Shown here piece after piece: positions 48,903 to 61,300 of a stretch of 64,000 nucleotides of DNA (the first letter of the stretch is position 1; each line of letters starts with the position of its first letter). The stretch is from positions 310,001 to 374,000 of the forward strand of contig NW_026570264.1 of NCBI RefSeq assembly GCF_019649055.1, given 5' to 3'. A program made the position numbers and the translations under genes. The DNA comes from Paramacrobiotus metropolitanus (lineage: Eukaryota > Tardigrada > Eutardigrada > Parachela > Macrobiotidae). The notes under the pieces are model-generated. The model had not been told where the DNA came from. It was given only the letters and a program-made list of their open reading frames with translations, and made no database searches.

Positions 48903-51900
48903 ATGACCACGCTCCCACCGCTCAGCCACAAAGAGCGCCGTGAGGTCTCCGAACTCCCGGACGACCCGCCGCACCCACCCCCGTCGCATCCCCACATCCT
49001 GCACAATGTCAGTTCCACCTCCCTCCTCCCGCACGCCGTCTACCAGAGTCAGCGGGTGCGGGTCCGTCCCTTCTTTGTGCAGTGCAAATCCTCCAAGGTG
49101 GAGAAACGACCGTCCCTGCTCAGTCGTCTGCACACGTGGATGGTGTGCGGGAAGGATCCCTTCGATGTGGACTGGACCACGCCGGCCGGGAATCTGCTGG
49201 CCACGGCGCTGTTCCTGGCCGATTTATTCTCGGATTTTGCCGTGGCGTGGTACCATTTTCAGGAGGGGAACTACGGTTATGCCGGGATTAGTTTTATGAT
49301 TTTTATCGTACCTATTATTCTGTCGATCGGGTATTACTCTGTTTATAAGAAATATCCATGGTATTTTGCGCATCCGTTCGAGCCGATTTACTGGTAAGAA
49401 AATCATATACGTATATGTCACCGCAATCAGGATCACGAGATTTACCGAAACATGTACCAAATCGCTTTAATGCATTTCCTGCAAAAATAAAACTGGAATA
49501 ATGCCAGCTGCAGGTTTAAATAAAATTTTATATGACAATTTCTCAATATTTTGGTTACTCATCTTGGCATAATTATTTAAGGTACATATTAATTTGTTAC
49601 AATACAAAAAACAATTACAATTAATCAGTTTGCTAAATTTGGTTACAATATAATTATGAGCTTGATAGTTCTCCTATCATTATTTTTTTAATGGAAAGTA
49701 GTAATATTTATTTAAGTTGTATTAATTTATTTGTCGTAGGTTTTGCACGAGTCGCTAGAATTTAAACAATTGCATAGATTATTATTATTGGTTTCGTTTT
49801 TTCGCCATTTAATGGTTTTGCAACCGGCAATTAATTGTGTATGCTTGTAAAATTTTTTCAGGCCTTAAAAGAAGTATTAATTTATTTAGGTTTAAGAAAT
49901 CATATTCGGAGTATCGTAAGGTCGTCGAGCAGCGCAATGAAGATATGGGTCGCGAGGACGCCTGGCTGCATTTCCACACGGTGAAGAGCTTCCGTACATC
50001 CAGTTGGGCACGTGTCTCCGCCGTGCGCCTGCAAGTCCACTTAGCGGCTCTGCCGCAATTGCTCTTCCAGTGTTACACCGTCAACGAGCTACTGCACGAT
50101 CGGGAACTAAAGCGGATATCATGGTTCAGTTGGATTTCCATCGGGCTATCCGTGATTTCACTGTCCATGTACCACCATACGCTGGCTCTGGCGCAGGAAA
50201 AAGTCATCGAGAAAGACCACGACCAAGACAATTTCACCAGGAATTCACCAAGTAACTGCCGTATGATATGTGGAGCTATCCGTTTGCTTTATACTGTAAT
50301 ATGTAAACTTTTGGCGGGAATTTCGCGTTTATAACACAGAACGGGTTTTAAAAAATTAGCAAGAATGCTGGTTGTTTTGTTGGGTAATAAATAGATAGTC
50401 AAAAGAACCAACCACGCGAAATTTTTCTAATGTAGAATTTCGCGAGAAAATCAGTTAACGAAAGGACGAAAATTTTTCAAAATTAACTGAGTAAGAATAA
50501 CAGAAAATAAACAGAAATGGCTGAATTTTTTTATAATGCAAGTAGCGCGATTTCTGATGTTTTGTTAGCATAAAAAGGTTTTAAATGATTTTAATAACTA
50601 ATAAGGAAACTGTTTTTTTCTCCGGTGACAAATGTTTAGTAAAAATGCAATTTTCTTAGAAACGTAAAGTTTGACGGGAATTAAATATGTACCGCGAAAA
50701 ACTTTACAAAGCTATTAAACCGATGCATGTTTTTTGGCTAAAAGAAACCTGGGATCTCGCAGGCATCCTGCTGGACCTGGTCGGCCAAGGCGTCTTCGAC
50801 TGCGTATACATCGTGTGTCGCGCCGTGGCCATCTCCTGCTTCTGCACCGTCCATCCGCCCTGGCTGAACGGCCTGGTCTTCCTGACCCTCCACCTGGCGG
50901 CCTCCTCCCTCCTCATCTACTTCGCCGGCCCCAAACTCCCCAACCAGTTCACCCCCGACTTCCGCCTGATCCTGTACAACCGCACCAATCACCCGGACAT
51001 CCTCACCGCCGCCGTGGCCAGTTTGGTCCTGCCGCCGTTGATCAACATCCAGGAGAAGGTTAATATTGAGCTGGAGCGCTCGGAACATGCTAAATCTTCG
51101 GCCCAGGAACCGGCCGGGCATTGCGCCCGCATCAGGAGAGCGAGGTTCGCGAAGCATTGGTTGTCGGCGCAGGCGCGGACCTTCTGGGTGGCGGCCATGT
51201 TATTGATGGTGGAAACGGAGGCGATCTTGTTGTTCTGGGTGCGACTGAATCCGGATCATGTGCCCGGGCACGCGCGGATTGTGACCATGGCCGTGATTAG
51301 TGCCGCGATGTTGGGGGTGCTGGTTGGGCATGTCGTGTATGTGACCTTTATCTGTGTGCCGATTAAGCAGCGCGAACGACTCGTATGCATCCGGAATAAA
51401 GGTAAATAATCAAACTCGTAACGATACAATTTAGGTAGGGCATGCGGTAATTCCATTCCCATTAAACTACCGTCTCACTTCTGGATGACTGGATCCACTG
51501 ATCAAAATTTAATCGTTGATGGTCAATTTTATCGCTGCTATGAAACTCAAATAAAATAATGTCAAAAAAAATGAATGACCCAATTCCAAAATTTGAAACT
51601 TACAGAATGCTGAAATTGCTGATGTTGCTAATTTTAAAACTTAGAGGAATGCCAGAATGTGAATTTGTAATATCTGATTTGTACTCACAGCTCTGTGCTC
51701 CTTACAGCAAACTTTCAAAATCTTCGGGTAATAACGCTGACTTCTAAGCACGGCATTGTGGTTATTTTTCTGTCCATTTCGATTCGCCCAATTCAACAAC
51801 AGAATGTTCGCAAGCGCAGAAGGTTTCCGGGCAAATTTGCGTAAATAATTTGATGTAGAACGGTTCTGCAGTCAAATGATTTGCCCATATTCGCCCGGAA

Positions 51901-53320
51901 AAATACTACTCGTAGAACGGATGGAACAAATTGAACATATAAAAAATGGGCGTGGGAGCGAGCATTTGAATCCATGTATAAGGTACTGGCACCATGTATC
52001 TGACCGTTTTCCATCCGCTGGAATATGTGTTGGAGAGAGAATATTGTCCAAACGTCTTTGTAAAAATAAATAATAGTTTTACTGTCGAACAACGCGATAC
52101 TGTGCAATTTCCTTGGCTAAGAGCGCAACATGTCCTTCGTTTAGCACCTTTGTAAACCAAAATAAATGGCGTCTCGCTTCGGTTACTGCAACCTGGAATA
52201 TTTTCGGCAGCAATAGTGTTCACTCATTGCAGGCATCGTAGCGAAATGCTGGATTCTGGAGCTGGCCGACGTCCACTACAACTACCTTCAAGAACAGGTC
52301 ATGCAGCGCCTGATCAACACCGGTTTCACCGTCTTCACCCGCAAAACCAGCAACATCGACTCTCCCAACCGCAGCCCCATCTCCCCGCATCCCGCTCTGT
52401 GGCGGGTGGGGTCCGTGGTAGACGATGAAGCCTACCAAGCCCCGCCCGATTACGAAGAGAACGCCCTGGTGTACGATCGGGACTTCCCGGCACGCGAGAG
52501 CAACTGCACCCTGACCACGGAGGATCTGACGTGGATCACGGAGACCCTACGGGTTGTCACCGACCAGCGAGAGAAGGGAGATGAACGCCGCGGGTCAATG
52601 AGCGGAGGAAAGGGCGAACTTGGGTTAAAATGGCAGCGGAGACACTTTTTCAAGACGATTATCCTGATGGAGCGCCAGTTGACAAAGAAGATCGCTCGGA
52701 TGGCGCAGCGGCAGCTGGATGAAGTGGTGCGGTTCGGTGTGGTGTTGGATACGGAGGAAAAGGTCCCGTTGACTCAGGAATGCAAGCGTAGGTCGATTGT
52801 TAAAATGTCGGACAAAAATAAATGTTTCGCTAAACGCCCAGCGCTATTTGTGCGAATCCAGTACGAGCGTTCCCTGCGCTTTGAATTTGCTTCTGTCATA
52901 TACACCTGTGAATATTTTATTCGATTTAGCACTAGTAATATCTGAACCACGGAGCGACCAGGCAGTTTTTTGCTTTTTTTTCTATTTTTAAATGTGGTTA
53001 GTCTGTCACAGTTATTCTAAATGCTCGATGTGGTTTGCTAAATAAACGTACCGAAGCTGTACTTGTGGCAGCTATACTTTGCAGGTTTGATAACGTTCTG
53101 GATGGAAGTGACCTTTCGAGCCATCACCCACCAACCGCTGCCGAACTGTCTGGAGGATATGCCGGCACACGATACCGCCTTGCGCATGCTAGAATGGTAC
53201 GGGAATGCCACCCGGCGGGCGGAGCCGGAGGTGGTGACTTTTGTTAGTCCTGTGGATGATGATCCGGGATCGCGACGCACTAACGGCATTCTCAACAAGC
53301 CGCCAAGTTTGCCCCATTGA
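48903..53320 (+). CDS. XKR: XK-related (XKR) membrane protein, scramblase family
   Basis: Five exons with agreeing phases: 48903-49393, 49890-50251, 50745-51401, 52233-52787, 53085-53320; about 766 residues. Exon 3 may instead start at 50763. XKR proteins are multi-pass plasma-membrane proteins; some scramble phosphatidylserine after caspase cleavage. Landmarks: DLFSDFAVAWYHFQEGNY in the first membrane segments (about 97-147), the family signature LPQLLFQCY (217-225), and SWFSWISIGLSVISLSMYHHTLAL (242-264). Several hydrophobic helices follow in exon 3 (VFDCVYIVCRAVAISCFC, GLVFLTLHLAASSLLIYF, VTMAVISAAMLGVLVGHVVY). Exons 4-5 encode a long soluble tail (about 260 residues) that is acidic then basic, longer than usual for the family; no obvious canonical caspase site. 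ATG 48903 sits in ACACCATGA. An AATAAA at 53470-53475 follows the stop. Confidence 0.88.
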
Positions 53321-54098
53321 GGATTATTAATGCTTTCTTTATTACATGGATTTTCTTTAACATTTTTGTGTACCGTGGCGAAATAATATTACGGTACCGT
53401 TATTTGACTTTGTTTTAGTGAAGTCCGATTTAAGAAGAACAAATCATCTTCACACATGTGCAGTAAACTAATAAACCGTTACCATTAACTCCGTTATCTA
53501 CATATTAGCCTGCAAGAGCCAGAACATTATGTTAAAACTGATTTTTATATTTCATTTTTCGGGTTATTTCCTTCCATTCCATCTTTATTTCATTAACTTT
53601 CACAAACTGCTCGCAATCTCTTGAACTTAGTCCGTGCCTATTACGCTTAAAGATGTTTTTAACGCAATAAAGAATTTTAACCCGTGCCTGTTACGCTTAA
53701 AGATGTGCAGCCCACCAATGAACGGCACATCATTCTTAATATTTATTTCTTCTCAAGGCTTTACCGCAGTGCGCTACCATCCTATCGGATCGAGTACAGG
53801 AACCAAAAGAAAACAATCGCGCTGAATATGTTAGACAAAATCCAGTACAAGGCTTATAAGGTGGCTGCTGCCACAGCTCACGACGCAAGACAACCCGGAA
53901 GTATCGACATTTAATGGAGAATGGAGATACGGCGCTAAACCAAAAACCAACCAACTGACAAGAGCGGATTCTGTAGCCAGCGCAGCTGTGCTGTAGACCC
54001 GGAAAAGCGTGTAAAACACCAGAAACAGAAGCAGCGAATAGCTAGTGAGGAGGGTGGAGCTACCCACCCTGACAGGCTCATACTCCGATTTCCGAGCA
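53321..54098. other. 3' flanks of XKR and Kazal genes
   Basis: Convergent gene ends. A short direct duplication of CCGTGCCT.TTACGCTTAAAG lies at 53630-53652 and 53682-53704 (52-bp period). Nothing else was recognised. Confidence 0.45.
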
Positions 54099-55231
54099 TT
54101 AACTGGATTTCTGTTTGATGACAGGGATGGCATGTCCCTCCAAACGTAAGTTTTCGCCACATTCTCCTTTAGATGCGACGATGACACCTGCGTTAAGTAA
54201 CGGCGTCTGGATGCTTCTTACACCAGTGAGCAAAGTAACTGTAATCTTAAGGCGATAACTGCTCCCCAAGTATGTCTTATATAAGCCTGGCGACACTGTA
54301 GCTGACAATGCATTTGTTCCGACAGTAATAACAACTAGTATTAAATTAATAATATTAAATTAAATTGTAAAAAATTAAATAATAACTTTAACTAACCAAG
54401 GAACATTTTGAGGCTATAAATTCAGAAAATCCTTGATTTTTTGCAGAAAGCTGGAAAACTATTTAGGATGCCTAAAAAATTATTTCATGTGCCAATGGGC
54501 GTGGCCAAAACAGATTTTTAAAAGTTAATCCTACACTGTGCTGTAGCCTATAGGCAGTGCACCGCATTATACTTTACGAGACTAATATAAACGTTACTGA
54601 ACAATCTTCACCAGTACGAGGCCAGCTTACTCGTTCGAAATTTTTATCTGTGCTTCACAAGCGGCTGAGTTGGGAATATTTCTTTGCGTTTGGAGTCTTA
54701 CGACTTCGACGTAATATTCGAGCAATTGCTAACAGAAATCAAAGTGAATCGTTTACTAAAAAAAATGAACTGCAAACTGTATAATCTCCAGAAACGGGAA
54801 ACAGCTATTACAGACCACAAGCGAGCAACACAGATACAAATTTGAAACGAGAAAGCTGGCCTCATATTGGTACAGATTGTTCAGTAACGTTTATATTAGT
54901 CTCGTAAGGTATAACGCAGTGCACTGCCTACAGGCTGCAGCACATTGTAGGATTAACTTTTAAAAATCTGTTTGGGCCACCGCCATTGGCCATGGCACAT
55001 GAAATAATTTTTTAGGCAACCTATATGGTTGTTCTAACTCTCTGCAAAAATTGAGGATTTTCTGAATTTATAGCCTCAAAATGTTTCCTGGTAAGCCAAC
55101 ACATCAAGGAATATTAAAAACTTTGGCGCTGTGCTTCGCACACTTACGGGCAGCCCTCGCAAAACAGGCGTTAGAATACGTCCGTCCATTATCCCCACAT
55201 ACCGGAAGATAAACTAGCGGGCAAGAGGTGG
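54099..55231 (-). CDS. Kazal-type serine protease inhibitor, partial gene
   Basis: Two minus-strand exons with agreeing phase 1 junctions, 55148-55231 and 54099-54187, encode one Kazal domain: CPLVYLPVCGDNGRTYSNAC, then FARAA in the first exon, then VIVASKGECG in the second, ending with a 20-residue tail and TAA. Kazal domains insert a loop into the active site of serine proteases, and these proteins are usually secreted. The residue following the first CPLVY...PVC block fits the family, but the Cys often found before the V-x-V-x-x-x-G-E-C strand is Ala here, so one disulfide may be missing. The donor GTAAGT at 55147 is strong. Upstream exons, including a signal peptide, were not identified. 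The intron contains the fold-back element at 54400-55092. Confidence 0.7.
54400..55092. mobile_element. Fold-back element with about 230-bp arms
   Basis: The left arm (about 54400-54632, starting GGAACATTTTGAGGCTATAA) is the inverted, diverged copy of the right arm (about 54860-55092, ending TTATAGCCTCAAAATGTTTC). The spacer is about 230 bp. There is no transposase. It sits entirely within the Kazal-gene intron. Confidence 0.9.
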
Positions 55232-55341
55232 CTGTAAAAAAATAACCAGGGAAACGTTTAATTCCCACGACAAAGGGCATAATACATACTGGCGGTACTG
55301 TACAATTATTTCCGAAATGCAGCAAATGTCAGCAAACGACT

Positions 55342-55434
55342 AGCTGCGCCGGGGTATTTGTCTGTCTTCTAAACCGTGATAAGTAATGATTACTTATCAC
55401 GGTCTAGAGAACGGACAAATACCCCGGCGCAGCT
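55342..55434. repeat. Near-perfect 46-bp-arm palindrome
   Basis: The left arm starts AGCTGCGCCGGGGTATTTGT and the right arm ends ACAAATACCCCGGCGCAGCT. The arms meet at AAGTAAT/GATTACTT with almost no loop and about five mismatches. It lies just upstream of the Kazal exon. Confidence 0.95.
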
Positions 55435-56289
55435 ACATGGAGTCCCTTCTATCCTTGTAATTATCTTAACCAACCTGGTGTTGCTGGAACCAGCAACAGA
55501 ATGAGAGCAATGGCAACACAGACATACATCGTGATGCACGTTTCTAGTTTGCTGATGAAGTCTTACGATCGGGGAAAGATTTTCAGAAAAGCGTTATTAG
55601 TATACGGTAATCGCACTATTGCAAACTTTCGAATTGCCAACGCCTGGAGAGATGCTATGAATGCAATAAAACGTGGTCCACGTTTTATATGTTTCGGAAT
55701 GCAGAATACAATGAATAAACACAAATGAGGATTTTTTGGCGAGAAAGCGGTGAGTCTGAACCTGTGTATGGTATTTCGGCGAAAAGCGTCACACTGCATC
55801 CTGATCACCTTGAACAAGCGCCTGCGATGCACGACAGCACTACTGCATGCGGACAAAAAAATCTGACCGCTTGTGAAGCAGCAGACAAGTGGTATTCTAC
55901 GCTCGCTATACATGGTTTTAGGAAAGGCTTTGTGCCGGTGGAAGCCTGTAAGCCTTATTTTTTACGATAATCATAGCCCTCACTATCAGCTTGGTAAGTC
56001 ATGCTTTTACCGCTAACGCAAACTGTTATCATCGCGTATAGTTCGCCTTTTTCGATAACGGACCAAATTACCAGTGCATCCTGATTAAAAACGGATCACC
56101 GCATCCGCCACACGTGGCGCGTTACATGATGAACTGTGCCGATCGCCTCATCGATTAGCTCCATAGACTGATGTGTTAATTCGTTATTGGGAAAAGTTGG
56201 AATACTGGAAAGCCTGGACCTTTGTTCTGGGCTCTGTTATTTCGAAAAACCCTCTACTGCCTGTAAAGGCAGTTGAGCTACTGTGCGTC
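55435..56289. other. Intergenic, no convincing gene
   Basis: Overlapping short ORFs on both strands (55501-55970) have no recognisable motif. A signal-peptide exon for the Kazal gene could lie here but was not identified. Confidence 0.4.
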
Positions 56290-57200
56290 AGCTGCTTGCA
56301 CTAGTGTATTGTGGAGCGCCACTGACTTAAGGGATTTGGCCCGGTACATAGTACTAAAATCGTGTACACTGACGGGAATATTCGCTTTCCCGCACTTCCA
56401 AACACATTTTTGGCTTGCTTTTAGACATTTTGTGTAGATAAATGATTTGTATACATAGGCGTTAAATCCGTTTGCGCGCGCAACATCCGGTTGCGGAGTT
56501 ATGAGGGTAAAAAATTCTAAAAAGGTTAAACGCATTCAGATGTACCAAAAGTCTCATTATGGAGCGATCCCGTTCAAATTTCGAAATAATGCACAGTACG
56601 ATGAAGATCGTTTTTCACCGATCCAGACTTCCACGATTTTTTGCAAATTTTAAAATGAATTTTAAAATTTTTGGAATTCATTTTAAAATATGCAAAAACT
56701 GCCAGAACAGCAGATCGGTGTAAGAACGATCTTCATGGTCATGTGCATTTACGTGCAAAATCTGGAAGGGATCGGTCCATAAATGAGACTTTTGGTAAAC
56801 CTGAATGCATTTAAACTTTTTGGAATTTTCTTACCCTCACAAGTCCGCAACCGGATGTTGCGCGCGCAAACGGATTTCACACTTACGTATACAATTCTTT
56901 TGGCTACAAAATACCATAAGGCATTGCAGAAAAGTGTTTGGGAGTGCGCGGTAGCGAAAGTTCCCGTGAATGTACACGAATTTGGTGCTATGTACCAGGC
57001 CAAATCCCTTAAGGGTGATGCGTGACCCGATACATGACGCTAAATTTGGGTATCCAAAGAAACTTTCGTGCACTTTCAAACACGTTTTGGGATTGCTCTA
57101 TAACATTCTGTAGCCAAATGATTTGCACACATAAGGGTGAAAACCGCTTTCGCGCGCAACTTCCGGTCGCGTAGTTATTTGCATGAGAGCAACAAAATTC
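56290..57200. mobile_element. Large palindromic element plus a third partial copy
   Basis: The left arm (about 56290-56650) and right arm (about 56665-57035) are inverted copies meeting near 56655. Matching blocks include CCAAAAGTCTCATTATGGA against TCCATAAATGAGACTTTTGG, and GCGCGCGCAACATCCGG against CCGGATGTTGCGCGCGC. A third partial copy in left-arm orientation (57040-57195) repeats the TTCGCGCGCAACTTCCGGTCGCG block. Arms translate into similar peptides (for example VHDFSTMYRAKSLK and VHEFGAMYQAKSLK), so the unit may derive from coding sequence, but all frames are short. Confidence 0.88.
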
Positions 57201-58554
57201 CATACTGTATGCGCGATGGAGGCGTTGCCCTGAGGAAATAATACTTCTTCATAAAAATTAAGTTAACCTGTACCGTACGGTCATCATGCAGTGCGTGTAT
57301 GACAGTGCTGGGGAAGACGAACGCCACAAAGTTTGCACATTTTGACAGCGAAAGCGGTTATCATGTTGCTGACGTTGGCAGAACTGTGCGAGCGCTGGAA
57401 CTCCAAATGATATTTTAGGAAGCAAGCTCTTTCGACCGATAAACTAAAGAATGCCCGGTGAAACCATTCAAAGCGATCTAAGAAAAACCGCATTTGTATC
57501 ACACCGACACGCTATGACCGAGTCAATATCCATTGCATAGACTGTTTTCCGGAAGCACGTCACTGACAAATATATAATCGTCTAAATTCCTGGAATTATT
57601 TAATGTTATCCTACTTCGCAAATTTGGCGGCGCTTTGCATGATCATAAGACAAAACGACTGTAAACAATGCTTTCCCCTTCATATCCTCTATAGAGGTGG
57701 TAACAGGTACACAGGTCCAATCATCCCATGTCTAAGCATTACGTATTGATCTCGGCTATTAATTCGCCTCCAAGGCACTGGAAGACATTAAGCAAGACGC
57801 TTTGCTGCATATTCCTTATTTTTAAGTTTTCTGTTCCAAAGGATTATCATAATACTGTAATATCCTACAATCATCACAATTCAAATGCGTTTGCATTAGC
57901 GAGGCAGTCATACTTAATATCATGAATTATTAGACCCCGTCAGTATTACGTTTCAATATGACGTTTATTTAATTTTTAAATTCTCCATCCATGACAAACC
58001 TACAGCCTTCTTGTTACGAAAAATCTGACCTTGTGGCTTGTATGACGATGTACTGCTGCAGATTTTGCGTCCAGCAGTTCGTACAGATATGCTGTGAAAA
58101 CGTGGGTACTGTATAAGGTAATGCTGCCTAATTAGTGGTTAAATAACGCCGTTATGACAGGTTTCTCCATGTACACTCTCAATGCCAAATGCTGTATCAT
58201 CCGCTCTAAAACGGCAGTATATTGCGTGATCGACAGAGATTAACCGTCACGGACAAAACTGCATATTGTATGGCTGCTGTTCCGCCAGCTCTTCTACTAA
58301 AGTGGCTCATTGTCCCATTTTCCGGGAAAATTTCAACATTATTGTTATTATTTCCGCAGAAACGGAAGCCCTCCAGATGGCACATCTACCTACACTGCGT
58401 CGGTTTCTCCGTTCTCATTTGCCAACAAGGAGCGTTACATGATACCCTATACGGACGTATAACTACCATGCTTCCAGCATAAATTCTTGCAGATTGTCTC
58501 CGCACTGTGGGAACAAGAAAATACGTTCAATCTGGGCGGTGAATAATTACCGCC
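57201..58554. other. Intergenic, 5' flank of the receptor gene
   Basis: No exon, repeat family or clear promoter element was recognised. Confidence 0.4.
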
Positions 58555-59694
58555 ATGAACGCCACGAACGACAGTTTTTTATTGTTTAACAGCACTAAAT
58601 TTACCTCGACGCCCTCAACAGAACTGTTAACATTATGGGCGTCCTGGTACCTAACTTTCTGTTACGGAGGCGCCGTTTCCAACAGCCTGGTAGCCGGGTT
58701 AATCCTCGCCAACGTCCGGCTGCGTGCCGGTTGCGGACTGCTCATCGGACACTATCTTATCGCGCATGCCGCACTGTGTTTTCTCAGCTATCCGGCCATC
58801 GGCATCATGATTTACCAGAAACTGATGTTGCACTGGGATTTGGAGATCCGCTTCTGCGGCATTCTCATGTGGATCCACATGACCATCCGCTATGCTGGCA
58901 ACTGGATCGAAAGCTATGTTGCCATAAATCGCCTCGTCGCGCTGTGTTTTCCCTTCCAATACCGGCGTTTTGCCAATCAGCGATTAGAGCAGTTAATGGT
59001 GATTGTCTTGTGGGTGACGGCGGGATGTCTTGCGTGCCTCGGGTGTTTTGATCTGGGCGTGGTCTACGCCAAGAGCCCGCTGGGCAGTTGTGGAATCTTA
59101 CAGAAAGATGGTTTCGGTGTGTTGACCTTTGTGGTGGGATACTACGGTCCGCTGGGCGTGGCGGCGGCTGCTTACTCGGTAATCTACCTCAAGTTATTGC
59201 TGGACCGGCGAAGGCGGAAGAAGATCCGACAGGCAAACCAGCGGAACGGGTTTCAAAAACCGAACCGAAAACGGGTGGTGAAGGCTAACATGATGTTTGT
59301 GGCGTTTTTATGGAACAGCGTATGCTATTTGGTTTGGCCAATGACGTTGACAGTGTCGCCGGAGCTGCAGCGACAGCGTCCGTTGGTGGCATTGTTGTTG
59401 GGATCACTGCAGATGGTTGGCTACGTTACAAACCCGGTAACGTAATGATGTTAAATGAAACATTAATCAGGCTTTTCTATGGATGCTTTATTTGCTAAGG
59501 GAAGCAGCGCAAATCGAAATCAGCTTCGTAGTACTTTCCTGAACTCTAAAGCCAAGTTATATGAAAGAAAGCAAATAAAATTTGTAAGAGAATCTAGTTT
59601 TTGCAACGATTTTTGTTTCTCTTGTCTTCCTAGATACCTGTATGTGTTCTTTGATATAAATTTGCTATCAGGTCAGATGATAATCTTGATTTAG
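58555..59694 (+). CDS. Class A (rhodopsin-like) G-protein-coupled receptor
   Basis: The main exon 58555-59436 encodes 294 residues with seven hydrophobic segments (about 29-52, 61-86, 103-130, 147-170, 188-214, 245-266, 276-293). The N-terminus has three N-glycosylation sites (N2, N5, N12). C101 and C179 fit the conserved disulfide. The DRY position reads N125-R-L, helix 1 has SNSLV instead of GNxxV, helix 6 ends LVWP (W261-P262), and helix 7 ends TNP. A 64-bp GT/AG intron (59437-59499) followed by 59500-59694 in phase would add an RNQLRSTFLNSK segment, typical of the helix-8 region, giving 358 residues. Without it the frame stops at 59445. NPxxY would then read NPGSS. Ligand unknown. ATG context is CCGCCATGA; AATAAA at 59851-59856. 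Confidence 0.87.
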
Positions 59695-61300
59695 CGGCAC
59701 TACAGACGGTACCGGGCTTCAGCTTGTTATCCATTTTATTGTCGCTGCCTCTCGTTGTCAGCCGGTTCCGCTCAGAAATAGCTTTTAGGTGAAATTATAG
59801 AAGTTCTCTGACTACAGCATAACGCGTGTTGCAGATATATATTAAAAAAAAATAAATACAGAAAGTGAGTTGAAGCGCTTACTTTTCTTGAAATTTTTTG
59901 TAGCTTATCTTCTTCGCAATGTGCGCGGAGTACCGGGCAGAGTGCGTACGGATATTTACCTTATTTTGGAGCAAGTGTATTACACGACGCGATACGTCAA
60001 CATCAGCGCCCAATATCACGGCGATGGATGGAAATATTTGATTGGGACAATTCAATGCTAAGGAGGAGAACCGTTCCACGGCTTCGTTCCAAGATAAATA
60101 ATGTTCAGGCCCTGTGGGTGACTTTTTCCAGGATGCGGTATCATTGGAATCTGGCTGGCTGCTTCTCAAAGCGAGGCAGATATTCGCCGGATATGGAAGC
60201 GCACTGGAACTGTTCTACGTTTTCCGATTGCGTGACTGAGAAAGGTCTGGGTTCTAATGCACAATCTCATGAAATCCACACTCTCTGCCTGACTTTGAAC
60301 TTGTCGTCTGTCTGGCTGTGAATGTGATACCATCAGGCCGCAGCGGATCAGCTTATGCTCACAGCAAAGATTAACTGCATTTTTACGAGTACATTGCCAT
60401 TTTGTTATTATGTAAACGACAGCGCAATGAAAGCGCTGAATATATAACTGCTGTATTCTGTGCTTAGCTGTCACGCGCAAAAGACGTGATGTCTGCACTC
60501 ATATTTGCTTCGCTTAAACCCGCTGCCTCTATTACTGTATGGTTACTGGTCGCCAGAGAGCTTACGGTTTTCATACAACAACTGCAGTCAGTTTGTTTAA
60601 GGTTATCCTAATAATACAGTACTATACCAGGTCTAATCGTTTTGTAGGTACGCGTACTTAATTTACCTGCAAAGCGGAAACGTGGTAACTAACGCAAATT
60701 ATTTAAGCGACGCACCTTGTACACAAAGATGGAGAATATATCCACAGATAGAACGAAATAGTGTGCGTGTAAAGCGCAAATTTTCCTTCTGCTACAGAAG
60801 AGGCCATCCGGCAAATGGAAAATCGGAAACGGCAAAAGTTATAGATTCTAGGCGCCCCGCGCTCAAGCTCAGACCGCTCAAACGCTTACCCTCAAAGTCT
60901 GACTCTGACCGCAACACTTCGACCACTAAAACTGTCCACCAGTAAAAACAGGTTCTTAGGTTTACATTGGATTTCCTATGTTCTTAGGTTTCATAGGTTG
61001 TTATGTCCTAAGTCCTAGATTCTTAGGTCTTTCTAAAGTGGCTAAGGTCACGTTTCTTATTTAAGCATTCTTACGTTTTCAAAAAATCATTAAAACAGAA
61101 AAATAACATAAGAAACCTAAGAATAACCTAAGAGACCTGAGAAACCTAATAAACATAAGAAACACAAGAGCAAACTCGCAATAACCTAGGAAAGGTTATT
61201 AAGGAGTGAGCTTAGGAAAGTACCTTTTATTTCCAAAAACGCGATAACAATATCAAGAATCAGTTTCGGTTGAAGAAATCAACAATTTCAACCGTACCAG
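59695..61300. other. Intergenic with CCTAAG-rich inverted repeat
   Basis: Between 60952 and 61195 many TTCTTAGGTTT units face AAACCTAAGAA units, forming a loose inverted repeat around 61075. Short ORFs at 59870-60321 and 60682-60945 have no recognised features. Confidence 0.55.
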
